Shown here: piece by piece, positions 26,164 to 33,554 of the stretch | How positions within the stretch are numbered: the stretch's first letter is position 1 | How the letters are laid out: every line of letters begins with the position of its first letter | Source: CALBPI01 sp038524795 | GTDB taxonomy: Bacteria > Pseudomonadota > Gammaproteobacteria > Steroidobacterales > Woeseiaceae | Assembly (NCBI GenBank): GCA_038524795.1 | Contig: JBCBIJ010000012.1 | Coordinates: 39,747 to 103,746 of the forward strand | Length of the DNA: 64,000 nucleotides | Reading direction: 5' to 3' | The notes under the pieces: generated by a model | Databases searched by the model: none | Told to the model about the DNA's origin: nothing | Seen by the model: only the letters and a program-made list of their open reading frames with translations | Program-made: the position numbers and the translations under genes

Positions 26164-26720
26164 CCTTCAATCTCGCCAACAGCATCACCGCGTTTCGAAT
26201 CGCGGCCATCCCGCTCTGCGTGATGTTGTTCTACCTGCCGGTGGAGTGGGGCCGCAAAGCCGCCGCGCTCGTGTTCGCAGCGGCGGCAATCTCGGACTTC
26301 GTCGACGGCTGGATCGCGCGCAAGTTCGATCAAATGACGCCGTTCGGTGCCTTTCTCGACCCCGTCGCCGACAAGCTCATCGTGGCGGTGGCGCTGGTGC
26401 TGCTCGTCGAGTCCGACGGGCGCATGATCATGGCCATTGTTGCGGCCATCATCATCGGGCGCGAGATCACGGTGTCGGCGCTGCGCGAATGGATGGCGCA
26501 GCAGAAGGCCAGCGCCACCGTGGCCGTATCCATGGCCGGCAAGATCAAGACCACCTTTCAGCTCATCGGCCTCAGTTTCATGCTCTGGGGCGATCAGCTT
26601 TGGGGACTGCCCATCGAGGAGCTGGGCTTCGCCGCGCTGCTCATTGCGGCCGCGATGACGATGTGGTCCATGTGGGTGTACCTGAGCGCCGCGTGGCCCG
26701 TGCTGCGGCGCGGCACTTGA
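26160..26720 (+). CDS. pgsA: CDP-diacylglycerol-glycerol-3-phosphate 3-phosphatidyltransferase
   Basis: PgsA (186 aa) makes phosphatidylglycerol phosphate, the committed step to acidic phospholipids, in the inner membrane. The CDP-alcohol phosphotransferase motif is complete: D49-G50, A53-R54, G63, D67 and D71 in DGWIARKFDQMTPFGAFLD. Several hydrophobic helices follow. The GTG start overlaps the uvrC stop by 4 bp (GTGA), the same uvrC-pgsA order as in E. coli, and as there a tRNA-Gly gene lies just downstream. Confidence 0.95.
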   Translation: MTFNLANSITAFRIAAIPLCVMLFYLPVEWGRKAAALVFAAAAISDFVDGWIARKFDQMTPFGAFLDPVADKLIVAVALVLLVESDGRMIMAIVAAIIIGREITVSALREWMAQQKASATVAVSMAGKIKTTFQLIGLSFMLWGDQLWGLPIEELGFAALLIAAAMTMWSMWVYLSAAWPVLRRGT

Positions 26721-26744
26721 GTTAATATTGTGGGCCGGCTGGCG

Positions 26745-26772
26745 TTGACAGCACGGTCGCGCGGAGTACAAT
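26745..26772 (+). promoter_or_regulatory. sigma-70 promoter of tRNA-Gly
   Basis: TTGACA (26745-26750) and TACAAT (26767-26772) are separated by 16 bp. The bases just after the -10 are GC-rich (GCCGCGC), as in stable-RNA promoters under stringent control. The tRNA begins 47 bp downstream of the -10. Confidence 0.8.
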
Positions 26773-26819
26773 GCCGCGCTCGGTTGGTGGCCAGCGTGCT
26801 ACCCAGACATACCGAAAAA

Positions 26820-26895
26820 GCGGGTGTAGCTCAGTTGGTAGAGCGCAACCTTGCCAAGGTTGAGGTCGACGGTTCGAACCCGTTCACCCGCTCCA
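26820..26895 (+). tRNA. tRNA-Gly (anticodon GCC)
   Basis: The 76-nt gene folds into a full cloverleaf. The acceptor is GCGGGTG paired with CACCCGC, the anticodon loop is CTTGCCAAG context giving GCC, and the T-loop is GGTTCGAACC. CCA is encoded at 26893-26895. It has its own promoter upstream and a terminator just downstream. Confidence 0.97.
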
Positions 26896-26901
26896 GGCTC
26901 G

Positions 26902-26934
26902 AAACCCGGTCGCACCGCGCGGCCGGGTTTTTTT
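26902..26934 (+). terminator. Rho-independent terminator after tRNA-Gly
   Basis: AAACCCGG (26902-26909) pairs with CCGGGTTT (26923-26930), followed by four more T residues. The inner bases can extend the stem. It sits 7 bp after the tRNA CCA end. Confidence 0.88.
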
Positions 26935-26975
26935 GTGCCCGCAGGGCAGCGCGTGCGCAATTCGGCGCAGTCCGA

Positions 26976-26981
26976 TATAAT
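26976..26981 (+). promoter_or_regulatory. -10 element of the homogentisate operon
   Basis: A consensus TATAAT lies 46 bp before the start codon of the fumarylacetoacetate hydrolase gene. No good -35 hexamer is seen 16-18 bp upstream, so an activator may be needed. Confidence 0.5.
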
Positions 26982-27027
26982 TTCACATGAAACTAATTTC
27001 GATTCGACCGCAGGAACGCATCTCGTC

Positions 27028-28008
27028 ATGAAACTCGCTAGCCTCAAATCGGGCCGTGATGGCCAGCTCGTCGTCGTCAGTCGAGACCTGACACGTGCTG
27101 TGCCCGCAACGGACATTGCGCCCACGATGCAGGCGGCACTTGACGATTGGGACACCGTCGCGCCCCGGCTGGCGGGCCTGTTCGACGCCCTGGAACGCGG
27201 TGAGGCCGAGGGTGCCTTCGATTTCGATCAGGCAGCTTGTGATTCGCCGTTGCCGCGTGCTTACCACTGGGTCGATGGCAGCGCCTACGTGAATCACGTG
27301 GAGCTTGTGCGCAAGGCGCGTGGCGCCAAGATGCCCGAGAGTTTCTGGCACGATCCGTTGGTGTACCAAGGTGGCTCGGACACGTTCCTCGGGCCGCGCG
27401 ATGACATCCCCGTGCCCAGTGAGGACTTCGGCATCGACATGGAAGCTGAGACCGCTGTGATTACAGGCGACGTCCCCATGGGCACGACGGCCGAGGACGC
27501 GGGCCAGCACGTCAAGCTGCTCATGATCGTCAACGACGTTTCGCTGCGCGGGCTGATTCCCGGCGAGCTGGCCAAGGGTTTTGGGTTTTACCAGTCGAAA
27601 CCGTCGAGCGCGTTTGCGCCTGTCGCGGTAACCCCTGACGAGCTCGGCGACCACTACGCCGAGGGCGCGTTCTCGCTGGCGCTTGAGACGCAGCTCAATG
27701 GCGAGATTTTTGGCGCACCCGAGTGTGGCGTCGACATGACCTTTAACTTCAACCAACTTGTTGCGCACGTCAGCAAGACGCGCGCGCTGGGTGCGGGCAC
27801 GATCATCGGCAGCGGCACGATTTCCAACTACGACCGCAGCAAGGGCTCGAGTTGCATCGCCGAGAAACGCATGCTCGAAACCATCGAGCACGGCGAGCCC
27901 AAGACACCCTTTATGAAGTACGGCGACACGGTGCGCATCGAAATGCGTGACGCGGACGGCAACTCGATCTTCGGCGTCATCGAGCAGACGGTGGTGCCCG
28001 CGCCATGA
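27028..28008 (+). CDS. fumarylacetoacetate hydrolase family protein
   Basis: From the ATG at 27028 this is a 326-aa protein. The long open frame upstream of it lies over the tRNA and terminator and is not coding. The FAH fold is shown by DFGIDMEAETAVITGDVP, MIVNDVSLRG, PSSAFAPVAVTPDELG and the GTIIGSGTISNYDRS motif. It hydrolyses fumarylacetoacetate to fumarate and acetoacetate, the last step of tyrosine and homogentisate breakdown. This role is backed by the hmgA gene, whose ATG overlaps its stop by 4 bp. Confidence 0.9.
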   Translation: MKLASLKSGRDGQLVVVSRDLTRAVPATDIAPTMQAALDDWDTVAPRLAGLFDALERGEAEGAFDFDQAACDSPLPRAYHWVDGSAYVNHVELVRKARGAKMPESFWHDPLVYQGGSDTFLGPRDDIPVPSEDFGIDMEAETAVITGDVPMGTTAEDAGQHVKLLMIVNDVSLRGLIPGELAKGFGFYQSKPSSAFAPVAVTPDELGDHYAEGAFSLALETQLNGEIFGAPECGVDMTFNFNQLVAHVSKTRALGAGTIIGSGTISNYDRSKGSSCIAEKRMLETIEHGEPKTPFMKYGDTVRIEMRDADGNSIFGVIEQTVVPAP

Positions 28009-29300
28009 GCGGGCAGGGCGCTGCATTGCTCCCGGGCTTCCGCTGCCACAAACAGTCGGAGGCGCTCGAGGGCGTGCTACCGGTTGGCCGGAATTCTCCG
28101 CAACGCGTCGCCCATGAGCTCTATGCCGAGAAGCTCTCCGGCACGGCGTTTACAGCACCACGTGCCCAGGCGCTGCGTACCTGGCTGTACCGAATTCGGC
28201 CTTCGGTGGTGCAACGGCAGTTCTCGCCACTCGATCATTCGCGCCTGCGCTCGGCGCCCGATGCCGAAGGGGTCATGACGCCGAACCAGCTTCGCTGGGG
28301 GGCGTTCGATCCCGCTGCGACCGAAGGCGATTTCCTGGACGGGCTCGTGACTCTGGCCACGACGGGCAGCGCACTTGGGCAAACGGGCATCGCCGTGCAC
28401 CGCTACACGGCCACGCGCTCAATGACGCATCGCTTCTTCTACAACGCTGACGGTGAGCTGCTCATCGTGCCGCAGACGGGCACGCTGACCGCGCACACGG
28501 AGTGCGGCGTGCTTGAGGTCCCCGTGGGGCATATCCTGCTGATCCCGCGCGGCATGAAGTTCCGGATCGCTGTCGAGACGGCGTCCTGTGGCTTCATCTG
28601 TGAGAACTATGGTGCAGCGTTCCAGTTGCCCGAGCGTGGGCCCATTGGCACCGACGGCCTGGCCAATGACCGCGACTTCGAAAGCCCAGTGGCGGCCTAC
28701 GAAGACCGCGAGGGCGAGTTTGAGCTCGTGGCCAAGTTCGGCGGCAAGCTGTTCTCCGCTCCCATCGGCCACAGCCCGCTCGACGTGGTCGCCTGGCACG
28801 GCAACGATGCGCCTTACCGCTATGACCTCGAGCGCTTCAACACGATGGGCTCTATCAGCTACGACCACCCGGACCCGTCGATCTTCACGGTGCTGACGTC
28901 GCCTTCGGACACGCCGGGCACAGCCAACTGCGACTTCGTGATCTTCCCGCCGCGCTGGCTCGTCATGGAAGACACCTTCCGGCCGCCCTGGTACCACCGC
29001 AATGTCATGAGCGAGTTTATGGGCTTGCTCTACGGCGAGTACGACGCCAAGGCGGCGTCAGGATTCGGGCCAGGTGGCTCGAGCCTTCACAACTGTATGT
29101 CGGGTCACGGTCCAGATACGAAGAGCTACCGCACGGGCACCACGACGGCGCTTGCACCACAGAAGCTCGACCACACGATGGCGTTCATGTTCGAGTCGCG
29201 CACGATCCTTGTGCCTACCGAATTCGCGATGCGCGCGCCTGAGCTGCATGCCGACTACGCGGACTGCTGGCAGGACCTGCCGCGGGGCCTCGAAAGCTGA
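28005..29300 (+). CDS. hmgA: homogentisate 1,2-dioxygenase
   Basis: HmgA (431 aa) opens the homogentisate ring to maleylacetoacetate with a non-haem Fe(II). The N-terminus shows the family pattern LPVGRNSPQRV and LYAEKLSGTAFTAPR. The iron-ligand region is MEDTFRPPWYHRNVMSEFMG, followed by LHNCMSGHGPD, which carries the second conserved His. The length is normal. Maleylacetoacetate isomerase and 4-hydroxyphenylpyruvate dioxygenase are not in the window. The gene is translationally coupled to the FAH gene through an ATGA overlap. Confidence 0.96.
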   Translation: MSGQGAALLPGFRCHKQSEALEGVLPVGRNSPQRVAHELYAEKLSGTAFTAPRAQALRTWLYRIRPSVVQRQFSPLDHSRLRSAPDAEGVMTPNQLRWGAFDPAATEGDFLDGLVTLATTGSALGQTGIAVHRYTATRSMTHRFFYNADGELLIVPQTGTLTAHTECGVLEVPVGHILLIPRGMKFRIAVETASCGFICENYGAAFQLPERGPIGTDGLANDRDFESPVAAYEDREGEFELVAKFGGKLFSAPIGHSPLDVVAWHGNDAPYRYDLERFNTMGSISYDHPDPSIFTVLTSPSDTPGTANCDFVIFPPRWLVMEDTFRPPWYHRNVMSEFMGLLYGEYDAKAASGFGPGGSSLHNCMSGHGPDTKSYRTGTTTALAPQKLDHTMAFMFESRTILVPTEFAMRAPELHADYADCWQDLPRGLES

Positions 29301-29320
29301 CGTTTCGTCTGTGATTCTCC

Positions 29321-29349
29321 AAGGCGCGCATGCTATATTTGCGCGCCTT
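29321..29349 (+). promoter_or_regulatory. tRNA-Cys/Leu promoter with -10 inside a perfect inverted repeat
   Basis: AAGGCGCGCA (29321-29330) and TGCGCGCCTT (29340-29349) are perfect 10-bp arms around a 9-bp centre that contains TATATT (29334-29339), the likely -10 of the tRNA pair. The -35 is weak (GTGATT at 29311). The same hairpin may also end the hmgA transcript 20 bp after its stop codon. Confidence 0.55.
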
Positions 29350-29358
29350 CACGGCCAC

Positions 29359-29432
29359 GGCTAGGTGGCAGAGTGGTTATGCAGCGGCCTGCAAAGCCGT
29401 GTACGCCGGTTCGATTCCGACCCTAGCCTCCA
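29359..29432 (+). tRNA. tRNA-Cys (anticodon GCA)
   Basis: The 74-nt gene has acceptor GGCTAGG paired with CCTAGCC, anticodon GCA in GGCCTGCAAAGCC, T-arm CCGGTTCGATTCCGA, and an encoded CCA. It is 12 bp upstream of tRNA-Leu, so both are probably cut from one precursor. Confidence 0.97.
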
Positions 29433-29444
29433 TTCTCACGCCGC

Positions 29445-29531
29445 GCCCGGGTGGCGGAATCGGTAGACGCTGCGGATTTAAAATCCGCTGTCCGAAAGGA
29501 CGTGTGGGTTCGAGTCCCACCCCGGGCACCA
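29445..29531 (+). tRNA. tRNA-Leu (anticodon TAA)
   Basis: The 87-nt gene has acceptor GCCCGGG paired with CCCGGGC, anticodon TAA in GCGGATTTAAAATCCGC, a long variable arm (TGTCCGAAAGGACG), T-arm GTGGGTTCGAGTCCCAC, and an encoded CCA. Confidence 0.97.
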
Positions 29532-29546
29532 GTGGAGTCGGGGCGT

Positions 29547-29789
29547 CTACACGTCTACATTGTCCCGGAATGGGCGCATGAACCACTGCCAGATGCGCTG
29601 CCTTGCCTGAACGACTGCGACTCCCAGGCTTGCCGCCGCCAACCAGATTGCCGCTTCGGTGACAAGCGCAACTGCCGTGACCCAGACGAACAGGATCTCC
29701 CGACTGACGTTTAACGTGAGGGCCACGCCGAGGCTAAGCCACGCGAGCAACACAACAACGCCCGCGCCCAGCATCAGAATTTTCTTCAT
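29547..29789 (-). CDS. small two-helix membrane protein of unknown function
   Basis: An 80-aa protein starts at the ATG complementary to 29787-29789, with GGAGAACACC directly upstream; the longer open frame to 29915 lacks a ribosome binding site. It begins MKKILMLGAGVVVLLAWLSLG. A first hydrophobic helix spans residues 5-25 and a second spans about 32-57. The C-terminal tail is basic and aromatic (RQRIWQWFMRPFRD). I do not recognise a family. It faces the tRNA-Leu gene tail to tail. Confidence 0.55.
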   Translation of the reverse strand: MKKILMLGAGVVVLLAWLSLGVALTLNVSREILFVWVTAVALVTEAAIWLAAASLGVAVVQARQRIWQWFMRPFRDNVDV

Positions 29790-30045
29790 GGTGTTCTCCA
29801 CACAAGTGATTGAGATTCTGTGGAGGAGTCGCACGAGGGCGAGGTTTCTGTCGGCGAATGCCAAGAGAACGTGTGAGTACGCGGTCATCTCCCAAGCCAT
29901 CCACGTTGTCGTCACATGCCCCGAGGCAGACCGTTTGGTGTCGCAGTCGATGCTGCGTGATTCCTGTTAGGCTGCTGTGAACCCGGCAATTTCTCACGGT
30001 CGTTCAAGCGCTGGACGGGGCAACCCGACCTCGGCGTTTCAATCC

Positions 30046-30060
30046 GGCGGTTGAGCCGCC
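30046..30060. repeat. small inverted repeat upstream of the DegP-like gene
   Basis: GGCGG and CCGCC arms enclose TTGAG. It lies 22 bp before the protease start codon, just ahead of the GGAG ribosome binding site. The rest of the 292-bp gap from 29790 shows no other clear element. Confidence 0.25.
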
Positions 30061-30081
30061 CCAAATCTGGAGACTCCGACG

Positions 30082-31104
30082 ATGCGGATGTTTGCGCTTT
30101 GTGTGTCTGTTCTGGCCCTGGTCGCGTCGAGCGGTGCCTCGGCCACTGATTTCAGTGATCTGTTCGAGAAGACGGACCCTGCTGTGGCGGTTATCTACAC
30201 GACCGAGCGCGTTCCGTCCGCACAGAGTCGTTCAGGGGAGGTCGCGTCCGAAGGCTTGGGCTCTGGTGTGCTCATTGACGACGAAGGCCACGTCATGACG
30301 GCGGCGCACGTGGTGCAGACCGCTGATTTCATCCAGGTGGAATTTGCCGACGGGCAGAAGATGACGGCCGCGGTGGTGTCGTCCGACCCGCTCAAGGATG
30401 TGGCTCTGCTCAAGCTCGATGGCATGCCAGATCGCATTAAGCCGGCGAAACTAGGCGACTCGGACAAAGTGCGCGTCGGTGACGAGGTCTACGTCATCGG
30501 GGCGCCCTATGGATTAACCCACACGCTCACGATTGGACACATCTCCGCGCGTCACCGTTACGACGGCACGATGATGGACGGCGTCCAGGCTGAGGTGTTT
30601 CAGACCGATGCGTCGATCAACCAAGGCAACTCGGGTGGCCCGATGTTTAACACCCGAGGCGAGGTGGTCGGCATCGTCAGTTATATCCGCAGCCAGTCGG
30701 GCGGCTCGGAAGGTCTGGGTTTCGCGGTGACGTCAAACGCGAGCTACGAGGCGCTGTTCGAGCGCAGAATGTACTGGTCTGGCATGAGCGGTGTGCTCGT
30801 GTCAGGTGAGTTGGCCAAGGCTCTCAATGTGCCACAGGACTATGGCTTCCTCGTGCAGCAAGTGGCTGCCCGGTCCCCGGCTGACCGGCTAGGGCTGAAG
30901 CCCAGCCGGCTCGGGGCAGTCATCGAGGGGCAGCCCATGCACATCGGTGGTGACATTGTTCTGGCCGTCAACGGCATCACGATTTCACCGGGGATGGCGC
31001 AGTATCGCGGCGAGCTACGCGAGATGCAGGTCGGTTCGACCGTGCCACTTCGTATCTTGCGCAACGGCGAAGTCATCGAGCTTCAGGCACCAGTCGCGCG
31101 TTAG
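30082..31104 (+). CDS. periplasmic DegP/DegS-like serine protease with one PDZ domain
   Basis: This 340-aa protein has a signal peptide (residues 1-21) and a trypsin-like domain with a full triad: H76 in TAAHVV, D106 in DPLKDVALLKL and S184 in INQGNSGGPMF. One PDZ-like domain follows (about 240-335). The single PDZ is closer to DegS/HtrA-like proteases than to DegP (two PDZ domains), but a cleavable rather than anchoring N-terminus is suggested by AlaSerAla-ThrAsp. The likely role is envelope protein quality control. It converges with the lipoprotein gene, with a 4-bp overlap. Confidence 0.9.
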   Translation: MRMFALCVSVLALVASSGASATDFSDLFEKTDPAVAVIYTTERVPSAQSRSGEVASEGLGSGVLIDDEGHVMTAAHVVQTADFIQVEFADGQKMTAAVVSSDPLKDVALLKLDGMPDRIKPAKLGDSDKVRVGDEVYVIGAPYGLTHTLTIGHISARHRYDGTMMDGVQAEVFQTDASINQGNSGGPMFNTRGEVVGIVSYIRSQSGGSEGLGFAVTSNASYEALFERRMYWSGMSGVLVSGELAKALNVPQDYGFLVQQVAARSPADRLGLKPSRLGAVIEGQPMHIGGDIVLAVNGITISPGMAQYRGELREMQVGSTVPLRILRNGEVIELQAPVAR

Positions 31105-31559
31105 GGACAGCGCTGCTTAACGAAATTGCGTCGGTCGCTGCCGTCGGCGCGCGAGATGTCGGCGAACAGTTGGTCGCCCTCGCGCTGGTAACGAATGCGT
31201 TGCGGGTAGTCGTGGGCGTCGTTGAAGAACACGACAAGGTTGTCGTCTTCGCTTTCAGAGGGAAATGATCCCCCGGGCTGGTTGGACGGGTAAGCCGTGA
31301 ACACGAGCCCGCCCCGATCATCACGACGAATGCTCATGAGCTCATGGAACACGGTTCGGTTTTCGACGACGACGCTGGAGAACCCGATAAGCGCCTCGCC
31401 GTCATCTGACCAGGCCTCGATCTGCTGGCCGTCGCTTGAGACCCAGCAACCCGTAAGCCAGGTGGGCAGGGGATCACCTTCAGTGGGCGCCTGCAGCGCG
31501 CAACCACCGAGTAGGGCACCGCAGGCCGCCAAGCTGGCCAGTCTGAAGACTTTCGTCAT
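31101..31559 (-). CDS. DUF6265-like lipoprotein
   Basis: This 152-aa protein starts at the ATG complementary to 31557-31559 (MTKVFRLASLAAC), with a GGGAGG about 10 nt upstream; the five extra upstream codons are not needed. It has a lipoprotein signal with lipobox LLGG-C. The mature part begins WLTGCWVSSDGQQIEAWSDDG and resembles the DUF6265 family, small beta-rich envelope proteins of unknown function. No partner is evident nearby. Confidence 0.72.
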   Translation of the reverse strand: MTKVFRLASLAACGALLGGCALQAPTEGDPLPTWLTGCWVSSDGQQIEAWSDDGEALIGFSSVVVENRTVFHELMSIRRDDRGGLVFTAYPSNQPGGSFPSESEDDNLVVFFNDAHDYPQRIRYQREGDQLFADISRADGSDRRNFVKQRCP

Positions 31560-31675
31560 CCTTGCGCCTCCCACGACGTGTCAGATGCTGAGCGTGCAAT
31601 GCGATTCACGTCGCCGCAAGCGTTCCGTGCCTGCTTCGCGAAGTCGAATCGGTGTTACGTCAACACGGCAGCGTT

Positions 31676-31681
31676 TAGGAT
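31676..31681 (+). promoter_or_regulatory. candidate -10 giving a leaderless mRNA for the tandem DsbA-fold gene
   Basis: TAGGAT ends 6 bp before the ATG at 31688, the same geometry as upstream of hrpA. A short inverted repeat GTGTT/AACAC lies 13-27 bp upstream. No Shine-Dalgarno sequence is present. Confidence 0.3.
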
Positions 31682-31687
31682 GCCGGC

Positions 31688-33061
31688 ATGCCTGAGCCAA
31701 AACACAATCCAAATCCCAGCAAAATCGTGGATCCGCCGCGCTGGCTGCGCTGGTTCATCAGCAAGCGCGTGCTGGGTCCCTACACGAGTCGCAGGGCCAT
31801 CGAGAAGCGGCGCCAACGCGCGGAGGCTGAGCGGCGCAAGCGCGGTGCGCCGCATGTCGTTGAGTACTTCCACCAGCTCGACGACCCGTACTCGCACCTG
31901 ACGGCGCAAGTGCTTGCCACCTTTGCCGATCGCTACCACATCCAGTTGCGGTGCTATCTCATTCGCGCGACGGGTGGCAAGAACCAGCCCGAACTCGAGA
32001 AGCTCGCGGTGTGGGCGCGACGCGATGCCGCGTTGATTGCGCCGCATCTCGGCCTCGCGTTTCCAGAGCAAGCGGGCACCGTGCCCGACGCCAACCACGC
32101 GCGACTGGCAGGCCGCGCTTTGGCCAACAAGTCGGACGCTGGATTTAGGGCGCGGCTGGAAGTTATTTCGCGGGCGCTGTGGTTGGGCGACGAGGCGGCG
32201 CTCATCGAGCTAGCCGAGGATGGTGGCCGCGACGCGGATCTTGATGCCGCTTTGGATCGCGGCACTGCGCAGCTTGCTGAGCGCGCGCATTACTCGGGAG
32301 CGACGTTCTACTACGCCGGTGAATGGTACTGGGGTGTTGATCGGCTCTTCCACCTGGAGCAACGCCTGCGAGAACTGGGCGCGTGCAAGGCGCCCGAACT
32401 TCCGCTTGTCGCGCCGCGTCCCGATGTGGACGTTTCTGGCATTGACGCGAGCGCATTGCGTCTGGACTTCTACCCCTCACTGAATTCGCCCTACACGGCG
32501 ATCGTCTTTGACCGAACCATCGCGCTAAAGGACGCCTGCGCGATTGAGTTTCACCACAAGCCTGTGCTGCCCATGATCATGCGCGGCTTACCCGTGCCCC
32601 TGCCAAAGGCGCAGTACCTGCTCTTTGACACCAAGCGCGAGGCAGATTTCGAGGGCGTACCGTTCGGCAATGTTGTTATGCCCGTGGGTACGCCCACACG
32701 GCGCGCGTATTCGCTGTTGCCGTGGGCGAAGTCGAAAGGTCGGGACGAGGCCTTGATGAGCGCGTTGCTGAGCCACGCCTTCGCCATGGGTGTGGGTTTG
32801 CACAAGGCTTCAGGGATGCGTCGCGCCGTCGAGGCGGCTGGGCTCGACTGGAACGAGGCGCGTGAGGTGATGGACAGCGACGACTGGAAGCCCGTTGTCG
32901 AGCAAAGCCAAAACGAAATGGTTGAGGGTCTCGGCTTGTGGGGCGTGCCGTGCTTTCGGGTGTCGGGGCCGGACGGCGAATCTGATCTAGCGTTTTGGGG
33001 GCAGGACCGACTCTGGCTGGTCGCGGCTGAGATCAAGCGCCGTGCGGGAGGCGAGAACTAG
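31688..33061 (+). CDS. tandem DsbA-fold (HCCA isomerase/kappa-GST-like) protein
   Basis: This 457-aa protein holds two DsbA-like thioredoxin domains. The first starts near residue 57 with VVEYFHQLDDPYSHLTAQV. The second starts near residue 258 with LRLDFYPSLNSPYTAIVFD and ends with the cis-proline loop WGVPCFRV. The second keeps the SPY motif of 2-hydroxychromene-2-carboxylate isomerases, whose serine activates glutathione; the first has DPY instead. No CXXC is present, so a disulfide oxidoreductase role is unlikely. There is no signal peptide; the N-terminus is basic. The substrate is unknown. Confidence 0.75.
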   Translation: MPEPKHNPNPSKIVDPPRWLRWFISKRVLGPYTSRRAIEKRRQRAEAERRKRGAPHVVEYFHQLDDPYSHLTAQVLATFADRYHIQLRCYLIRATGGKNQPELEKLAVWARRDAALIAPHLGLAFPEQAGTVPDANHARLAGRALANKSDAGFRARLEVISRALWLGDEAALIELAEDGGRDADLDAALDRGTAQLAERAHYSGATFYYAGEWYWGVDRLFHLEQRLRELGACKAPELPLVAPRPDVDVSGIDASALRLDFYPSLNSPYTAIVFDRTIALKDACAIEFHHKPVLPMIMRGLPVPLPKAQYLLFDTKREADFEGVPFGNVVMPVGTPTRRAYSLLPWAKSKGRDEALMSALLSHAFAMGVGLHKASGMRRAVEAAGLDWNEAREVMDSDDWKPVVEQSQNEMVEGLGLWGVPCFRVSGPDGESDLAFWGQDRLWLVAAEIKRRAGGEN

Positions 33062-33081
33062 GCCAGTGTGGGCGATGTGAA

Positions 33082-33231
33082 TGGCGGAGCGGGTGGGATT
33101 GGCAACGCCGGTCTCGGTTCGCTGCGCGACCGTCAGCTCGAACCCGGATTGTCTATCGCCGTGGGTTCGAATTCCCGCACGACACTCGTACGCGGTGTCG
33201 GTGAGCTTTGAGCGGGGAAGGATGGTGTGAA
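33082..33231 (-). repeat. 150-bp tandem repeat, distal copy, carrying a tRNA-Ser 3' end
   Basis: This unit begins on the plus strand with TGGCGGAGCGGGTGGGATT, which equals the last 19 nt of the neighbouring tRNA-Ser (complement) except for one base. A 131-bp spacer follows and is nearly identical to that of the next unit. The spacer contains CCGTGGGTTCGAAT at 33159-33172, an inverted copy of the tRNA T-arm. Confidence 0.9.
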
Positions 33232-33381
33232 TGGCGGAGAGGGTGGGATTGGCAACGCCGGTCTCGGTTCGCTGCGCGACCCTCGGCTCGAACCCGGATC
33301 GTCTGTCGCCGTGGGTTCTAATCCCCGCACCACACTCGTACGCTGTGTCGGTGAGCGTTGAGTGGGGAAGGACGGTGGGAG
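33232..33381 (-). repeat. 150-bp tandem repeat, proximal copy, carrying a tRNA-Ser 3' end
   Basis: This second unit abuts the tRNA-Ser gene and lies exactly 150 bp from the first. Its 19-nt tRNA copy (33232-33250) is identical to the tRNA 3' end including CCA. The arrangement recalls the rtT repeats downstream of E. coli tyrT, which carry 19 bp of the tRNA-Tyr 3' end in 178-bp units. Together with the distal copy it fills the 320-bp gene-free stretch before the tRNA. Confidence 0.9.
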
Positions 33382-33471
<90 letters not shown>

Positions 33472-33554
33472 GCGGCACGAGTCACACATGACCGTGTGGT
33501 CGGGACGGCGGATACTGAAGAAACTGGCGCTGAAAAGCAACGCCTGGCAGGCGC

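Noticed and set aside
26851..27027. N-terminal extension of the fumarylacetoacetate hydrolase frame
   Set aside because: The extension covers the tRNA-Gly 3' half and a clear terminator, and the family alignment begins at the ATG at 27028.
29734..29997. Minus-strand frame of 87 codons upstream of the DegP-like gene
   Set aside because: It overlaps the better supported small membrane protein start in a different frame and has no ribosome binding site.
33082..33381. CRISPR array
   Set aside because: There are only two 150-bp units with nearly identical spacers, contrary to CRISPR architecture, and the shared parts derive from a tRNA.
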